A program made the position numbers and the translations under genes. From contig JAOTOM010003932.1 in NCBI GenBank assembly GCA_034440615.1, forward strand, positions 1 to 64,000: a stretch of 64,000 nucleotides of DNA, written 5' to 3'. Positions 58,539-64,000 of this stretch are shown in pieces; within the stretch, counting starts at the first letter, position 1; the number at the start of each line of letters is the position of its first letter. Source of the DNA: Ashinkailepas kermadecensis. Its lineage: Eukaryota > Arthropoda > Thecostraca > Neolepadidae. The notes under the pieces are model-generated. The model saw only the letters and a program-made list of their open reading frames with translations, had not been told where the DNA came from and did not search any database.

Positions 58539-59481
58539 AAAAGAGACGACGCGACGGAGCTAGACACGTTTCCGAGGTGTGTTCTACACGGTGACATTTC
58601 GGAAATAAGAAGGGCACTGGGAGGTGCCGTGTTATTAGCCAGTGTTATCGTGTTATTAGCCAGTGTGAAGAAGCTCACTTCAAACCGGTTGAATAATGGG
58701 AAAGCCAGAGAAGCGTTCTCAATGTTCGACATTTCTGTGAAGCCTGGGCAGATCGTGTGTCCTGAAAGCTGTTCGTGGGGTTCTTTTCTCGATAAGACAT
58801 TCGTAGCTGAGATGCAAGGACATATGCAGTTGTGTGCAAAGATCCAGTGCTCCATCCAGTTAGCTTCCTCATCATTGTTTATCATATATTGTTTGTTATG
58901 TTGTTGCATGTGCGATTTTGACTGTATGTCAATGCCCTCTGAACGAGACAAGATTTTCATGGTTACCAGATGGCTTAATGTTCACAGCCAGACTCTGGTA
59001 GTATTTATTGTATTAGTGCATCTGTGCCGCGTGTGATAATGTGTAGATATCGCGCCAAAATGCTCGTATGATTCATGCCGTTCGGGATTCAAATACAACC
59101 TAGAAGTTAGAATAGTTTCTTATTTTCTGTTCGAACAAAAGCTAGCGTAACAGCCATGACTCATTACTCACAGGGTCTACGACTTATTATCTTAAAATGT
59201 GACACCTGTTAAGGGAGAGGCGGAAACCACCACCAGCATGCTGAGGTAAGGTTGCGAGAACCCGGCCAATTCGACTCGAGGCACATGTGAATGCAATGTA
59301 CACATGAATGTATTTATTTTTGATTGTGTGCACAACGTATATTTGAATAGTACACCCTGATATGCTTTTCATTTCTACAAGATATTGTACAAGGTCTGAA
59401 CTGCTCTCAAGGTACAATATGGCACTAGACGGGAGAGAATTCGATGATATCCGAAAATCAATCAGATGTCCGAACTATCAG
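58539..59481 (+). other. 3' flank of the large gene, no other gene seen
   Basis: Probable 3' UTR start. I found no clear AATAAA in the first few hundred bases. A 135-codon frame at 58629 has no domain. Confidence 0.45.
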
Positions 59482-59775
59482 AGGCTAATTTCACTAACAT
59501 CACAAGCTGTGTGTTCACACCGAATTTGGTGCGAATACACCTTTAGGAAATGTAATTTAATTATGTTTAACTTAATAAGGTTGATTTAATTAATTATATT
59601 TAATCTTATTTACTATCAAAGTCATCAACAGCTGATTGGCAGTCAGCTGATGGTGAATTAAATACCTTGTTGATATAAAGAAAGTGTGAGGGGTAATACT
59701 TGAAGAATACCTAAAGGTGTATTCACACCAAATTCAGTATAAATCCACAGCTTGTGATGTTAGTGAAATTGGCTT
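59482..59775. mobile_element. MITE-like element with ~65-bp terminal inverted repeats
   Basis: The left end AGGCTAATTTCACTAACATC and the right end (reverse complement AAGCCAATTTCACTAACATC) continue as diverged inverted repeats to ACACCTTTAGG. The AT-rich 294-base element is flanked by CAG on both sides, a possible 3-bp target duplication. It has no coding frame. Confidence 0.75.
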
Positions 59776-61261
59776 CAGGTAATTCATGTTTGCAATTAAA
59801 TTTCGCAGTTAATGATAATTGCTAACAAAAACAACACACAATTAATATTTACTAATGCACACAAGCAATTCAGGAGCTAGGTCAAACTGAATAATACTCG
59901 AATGCTGAAATTAATGCATAGTAATTTAGGTCCCGTGGAACCCTGAATAGTAAGGGTATCCTGTCATCTAAAACTAGTATCTAAGCGTTGCAACTAAAAG
60001 CTTCAGCGTCACCTGAGGATTTAATTTGTTGTAATATTTTGGAACAATCCAGAATGCGAGAAGACCAAGAGCGGTCTGTAATGTTTTTTTCTCAAAATTA
60101 TTTCACCAAGCCTCAAATTTCAACAGATTTACGAGAAGCAAACACATACGAAAATGTTATACTGGCTAGCTCAGCAGCTGCAGGTAGTAGGCTGATGCGG
60201 AGAGGGCCACAATGAAGACGCACACTATTCACGAGTCTGAGCTAAGCGTTCATGATCATCGCGTGATTTCAAACTGGCTTGAGAGTGGCATCTGCACCAC
60301 TCCTCCACGTCTAGTCCCGTGCCGGCGAGGGCTGAACTAGACCACGGATCTACAGTGCAACGGTAAGTGCAACTACAAGCGAGGACAAATTATCCGCGAA
60401 GATGGTGCAGGGCTGACACATGCTTTAAGACGAATGGCTTGCACTCTTAACTCAACACTTGGAAGCGCATCATTTTAATTGTTCCCGGCAGACGATCGTA
60501 GTCGCGATTAGCCCCATAAAGGCAAGCTAGGGGTGTTTTTCTCTGTTGGATCAGTCGATGCGTCCTCAGACCATGTGCTCACGCTTGGTCCACGATGGAC
60601 CGCGTGATCCGGCGTCACATCCAACTCCAGTTTACGGCAGATGCACAAGTGCGTGCTTTGCGCGGCGAACAAGGATTTATCGAAGCCGAAGTCAAATGCT
60701 TTGTGCCACGGCATTGGTTAGCGCACTGATAGGCGGAACACACATGTGCGTAATTAAACTCGCAATGAATTCGCATAGCGTCGAGGAAGACGAGATGAAG
60801 TAGAGGATGTCACCGCTACATGATAAGTACGTACCGGAAGCGACCCACAAGCAGGCGGGACCACTGGCAGATGGTGGACGATGGCCCTGTTCGCTTGTGG
60901 CCCGCAGTCAAGTGATAAGGGACCTACATGCGGCATACCGTGGCACCACAGGCTCTCCTCAGGCGGAACGCAAGACGCATACCTTCCGGCCTGAGGTGCG
61001 TGCGCCGAGTCTGTCTGGCAAATTGGGCTTGCGGGCACGCGTGCAATCGCTGGCGCCCGCCGACGTCACCACGTGGCCCGCTGACAGCCGAGCGCCACGG
61101 CCACGTCATGTGGTTCGGCGGCGCCGGCGCGTGCCACCGCCCACCCTGCCTCGTCGCGTTCTGCGCGCCACACACGACTGGACGCGCGCCCGGTTCCGTG
61201 CGGCCGTTTTTGCATTGGCGTCGTGTCGCCAGAACGGGGTCACCGGCGCCGCGGCGCGCCT
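59776..61261. other. No gene seen
   Basis: AT-rich to about 60750, then increasingly GC-rich towards the next array. Frames at 60807-61295 and 60928-61332 enter the repeat and have no domain. Confidence 0.45.
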
Positions 61262-62180
61262 CCAGACGGCCGATGCCCGAGACGGGCCGGCGTGACCTCC
61301 CGATGACCGATGCCCGAGACGAGCCGGCGTGACCTTCCGACGGCCGATGCCCGAGACGGGCCGGCGTGACCTCCCGACGGCCGATACCCGAGACGGGTCG
61401 GCGTGACCTTCCGACGGCCGATGCCCGGGACGGGCCGGCGTGACCTCCCGACGGCCGATGCCCGAGACGGGCCGGCGCGCCTCCAGACGGCCGATGCCCG
61501 GGACGGGCCGGCGTGACCTTCCGACGGCCGATGCCCGAGACGGGCCGGCGTGACCTCCCGACGGCCGATGCCCGAGATGGGCCGACGTGACCTCTCGCTG
61601 ACCGATGCCAGAGACAGACCGGCATGACCTCCCGACGGCCGATGCCCGAGACGGGCCGGCGTGACCTCCCGATGACCGATGTCCGAGACGGGCCGGCGTG
61701 ACCTCCCGACGGCCGATGCCCGAGACGGGCCGGCGCGCCTCCAGACGGCCGATGCCCGAGACGGGCCGGCGTGACCTTCCGACGGCCGATGCCCGAGACG
61801 GGCCGGCGTGACCTTCCGACGGCCGATGCCCGAGACGGGCCGGCGTGACCTTCCGACGGCCGATGCCCGAGACGGGCCGGCGTGACCTCCCGACGGCCGA
61901 TGCCCGAGACGGGCCGGCGTGACCTCCCGACGGCCGATGCCCGAGACGGGCCGGCGTGACCTTCCGACGGCCGATGCCCGAGACGGGCCGGCGTGACCTC
62001 CCGACGGCCGATGCCCGAGACGGGCCGGCGTGACCTCCCGACGGCCGATGCCCGAGACGGGCCGACGTGACCTCCCGATGACCGATGCCCGAGGCGGGCC
62101 GATGCGACCTCACAATGACCCATGCCCGAGGCGGGCCGGCGTGACCTCCCGATGACCGATGCCCGAGGCGGGCCTGCGTG
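61262..62180. repeat. 37-bp GC-rich minisatellite, about 25 copies
   Basis: The unit is GACGGCCGATGCCCGAGACG plus GGCCGGCGTGACCTCCC, with CTTCC, GATGACC and CGCGCCTCCA variants. Minus frames of 335-399 codons are read-through of the unit. Confidence 0.96.
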
Positions 62181-64000
62181 ACACGTCGCCGAGTCGTGAT
62201 TCCCCGAGGGATGCCGACATTAGCGTGTCGTCGGAGGTGTCAGGAGCTGGATCGCGACGCATTTGACATGAGAAGATAGGCATTCGAACGAAAGATGTAT
62301 TATTTGACGATTTCAGTCGCACATTCTAGACAATGTCGATGCTTCATCATGCTGATGGCTGACTCCCAGACGCAGTAAATGTGTGAAGTGGTAGCGTCCA
62401 GTCATCGCTTCAGATGGAATGGCTTCATTTACTTATGTCATTTTGATGTACCTGCGTACCCAGAACAACGTGATATTCTTTTTTTAGTGATTAAAATCGT
62501 TCTGTTTCTACAATTCTCGCTCTTTGCTCGTTCGGTTCCATTCCTTGTCTCTCGTGCCCCTGTGTTATATTTCTCCTTCTCCTTTCCCCAACCTCCTCTT
62601 TCTCCCCCATGTAACTATATCTCACTCGCTTTCTTCCATACCTATGTATTTTGTAAATCAGCTGACAGGCATGAGGAAGGATGAACTTACACACGACAAC
62701 AAACAGCCTTTCGATCTGAGCTTCATCTGTTAGAATGCATGGGTCATACAGCATCCAAACTTTTGTGGAACATTTTCATCTATCATTTATGCATTTGGCC
62801 ATGCATGGATTAACTTTTGCGTAGATGGACATGATTGTGCAGTACGCACGGGGGTCGTTTTCTACTTTTGGTGGGCACGTAGTCACCGGTTCTTCAAACT
62901 CCCTGCCGCGCTTAAAACTTCAGCGTTGGATACGCGACTGTCAGATCTGATCCAATGGGATGCACAGATATTCCACAGACAAAATCGAGTATAAAATGAC
63001 ACAGGCAGTGTCCGTGATTCTGTTGGCCGATAGCCACCTTCCCTCAATAGTAACTGATGATCGGTACCGACCTCACCCAGGCTGGCTGTTACAATGCCAG
63101 TGTCACCGAAAATTGTACCCAATGCTAAATTGAGCCCACTCAAAATTGAGGAGAAAACAATCAATGCAGACTCTCCCTTTATCTGCTCATTGCTCAACAA
63201 ATGTTTATCGACAAGCCCAACCAAGATCTTCAAATTTCCCCATTCGGCCTCAATTTTCATAAACTTAATGTGTCTACCCAATCGCTTTTATGAAACGACA
63301 CCCCTGCCGCTACAATGGAATTGCACGAGGTTATACAGGCTAGGATATATTGTTATGAAGCAAAAGCTATCCAGAGATAACTTTGGAGCGACTCTTCACT
63401 ACGGCGAAAATGATTTTATTTGCTTCGGTTGATGACGATCTAGCTGCATTCATATCTCGAACATCTAAAATGGGCTAATGCCAATTTCACGGTATGAAAT
63501 AGTGAAGCTTCCCTGTGACAGTGCCCACATTGTTCGGAACTTCGAGAATAGTTTTAATCTCTTGATGTTTCATCATTGTCTTATCAAATATAATTGCTGA
63601 CATTCGTTTCGCTGAAGAAAATTCGATAAGACATTATTCGGACAGGTGCGATATGAACCGATATTAACATTGTGTCATCTTGAACTAATAAAGATGATAT
63701 TCACAAATCGCTAACACTATGCTTGTTCGGAAACGTCATAGACCATTCCTAAGGGATATTATTTCTACTAAAGCATTGATGAATTGCTTTTCAGACTTGT
63801 ACTCAGGTTTCGATCATGTAGATTAACATATTTTCATCATGCGTATTCGATATAAATACACATGTTGGCAAAATATCATGGTTATGAATTGTGTTCGACA
63901 ATGAATAGGGAAACAGAAAATAGTTACATCGAAGACGCATTGATTAATTATTGTACATTATTCATTACGAGCTTCAAAAATTACGACAAGTACTTCTCAT
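62181..64000. other. No gene recognised
   Basis: AT-rich unique sequence. Overlapping open frames at 62883-63281 (minus, 132 codons) and 63094-63432 (plus) look moderately protein-like but match nothing I know. They could be an exon or an old element remnant. Confidence 0.4.

Noticed and set aside
60924..62123. Minus-strand frames of 335-399 codons (SRASAVGRSRRPVSG)
   Set aside because: Read-through of the 37-bp array, whose unit lacks stops in these frames.
62883..63432. Overlapping 112-132 codon frames on both strands as a gene
   Set aside because: Protein-like but unrecognised; no start, splice or neighbour evidence chooses a strand, so left as unassigned.

Overview
The window is eukaryotic, almost certainly arthropod and perhaps crustacean. 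Coding sequence is split by GT-AG (and one likely GC-AG) introns, one gene is a CLIP-domain serine protease (an arthropod innate-immunity/development family), and a second protein carries resilin-like RPSxxYGAP motifs. No prokaryotic features are present. Most of the sequence is non-coding and very rich in minisatellites, microsatellites and decayed mobile elements, so nearly all long open frames are reading frames through tandem repeats. The species cannot be named from this sequence alone.

Layout. 1-3.3 kb: degenerate GC-rich repeat, TA/TG microsatellite and a 41-bp minisatellite. 3.47-31.63 kb, plus strand: a CLIP-domain trypsin-like protease gene, reconstructed here from six exons (about 3490-3630, 4229-4499, 5140-5338, 19024-19174, 21043-21144, 31312-31625). 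The signal-peptide exon and one short exon between exons 3 and 4 were not found. Its 13.7-kb third intron holds an apparent antisense nested gene for a small secreted Arg-rich protein (exons 18119-17875 and 13239-13032), itself split by a ~2.9-kb array of 35-bp repeats. The fifth intron contains opposed Penelope-like element fragments (21.4-23.2 kb) and a 3.5-kb foldback element with 1.4-1.6-kb inverted arms (23.4-26.9 kb) inserted into an older dispersed repeat. 31.6-53 kb is mainly repeats, with an unidentified two-exon minus-strand coding trace (37.7-38.2 kb), a perfect 31-bp hairpin (41.0 kb) and a broken C-type-lectin-like fragment (50.4 kb). 53.2-58.5 kb, plus strand: a two-exon gene for a 1,227-residue secreted or membrane-anchored Pro/Thr-rich protein. 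58.5-64 kb: 3' flank, a small MITE-like inverted repeat, a 37-bp GC-rich array and unassigned sequence.

The most striking signal is in the protease gene. Four successive 5' splice junctions (exons 2, 3, 4 and 5) are each followed by a tandem duplication whose unit includes the splice donor, in three cases with the end of the exon. The extreme cases are 28 exact-period copies of a 23-bp donor unit after exon 4 and nine donor-bearing 45-bp copies after exon 3. Stop codons or phase shifts make every extra donor non-productive, so only the first copy can give a full protease. Arrays of CTGAC, a branch-point-like motif, also sit just upstream of several 3' splice sites. This looks like minisatellites founded on splice signals, and I know of no description of it for this gene family.

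The two main genes have no visible operon-like link. Both encode secreted, extracellular products.
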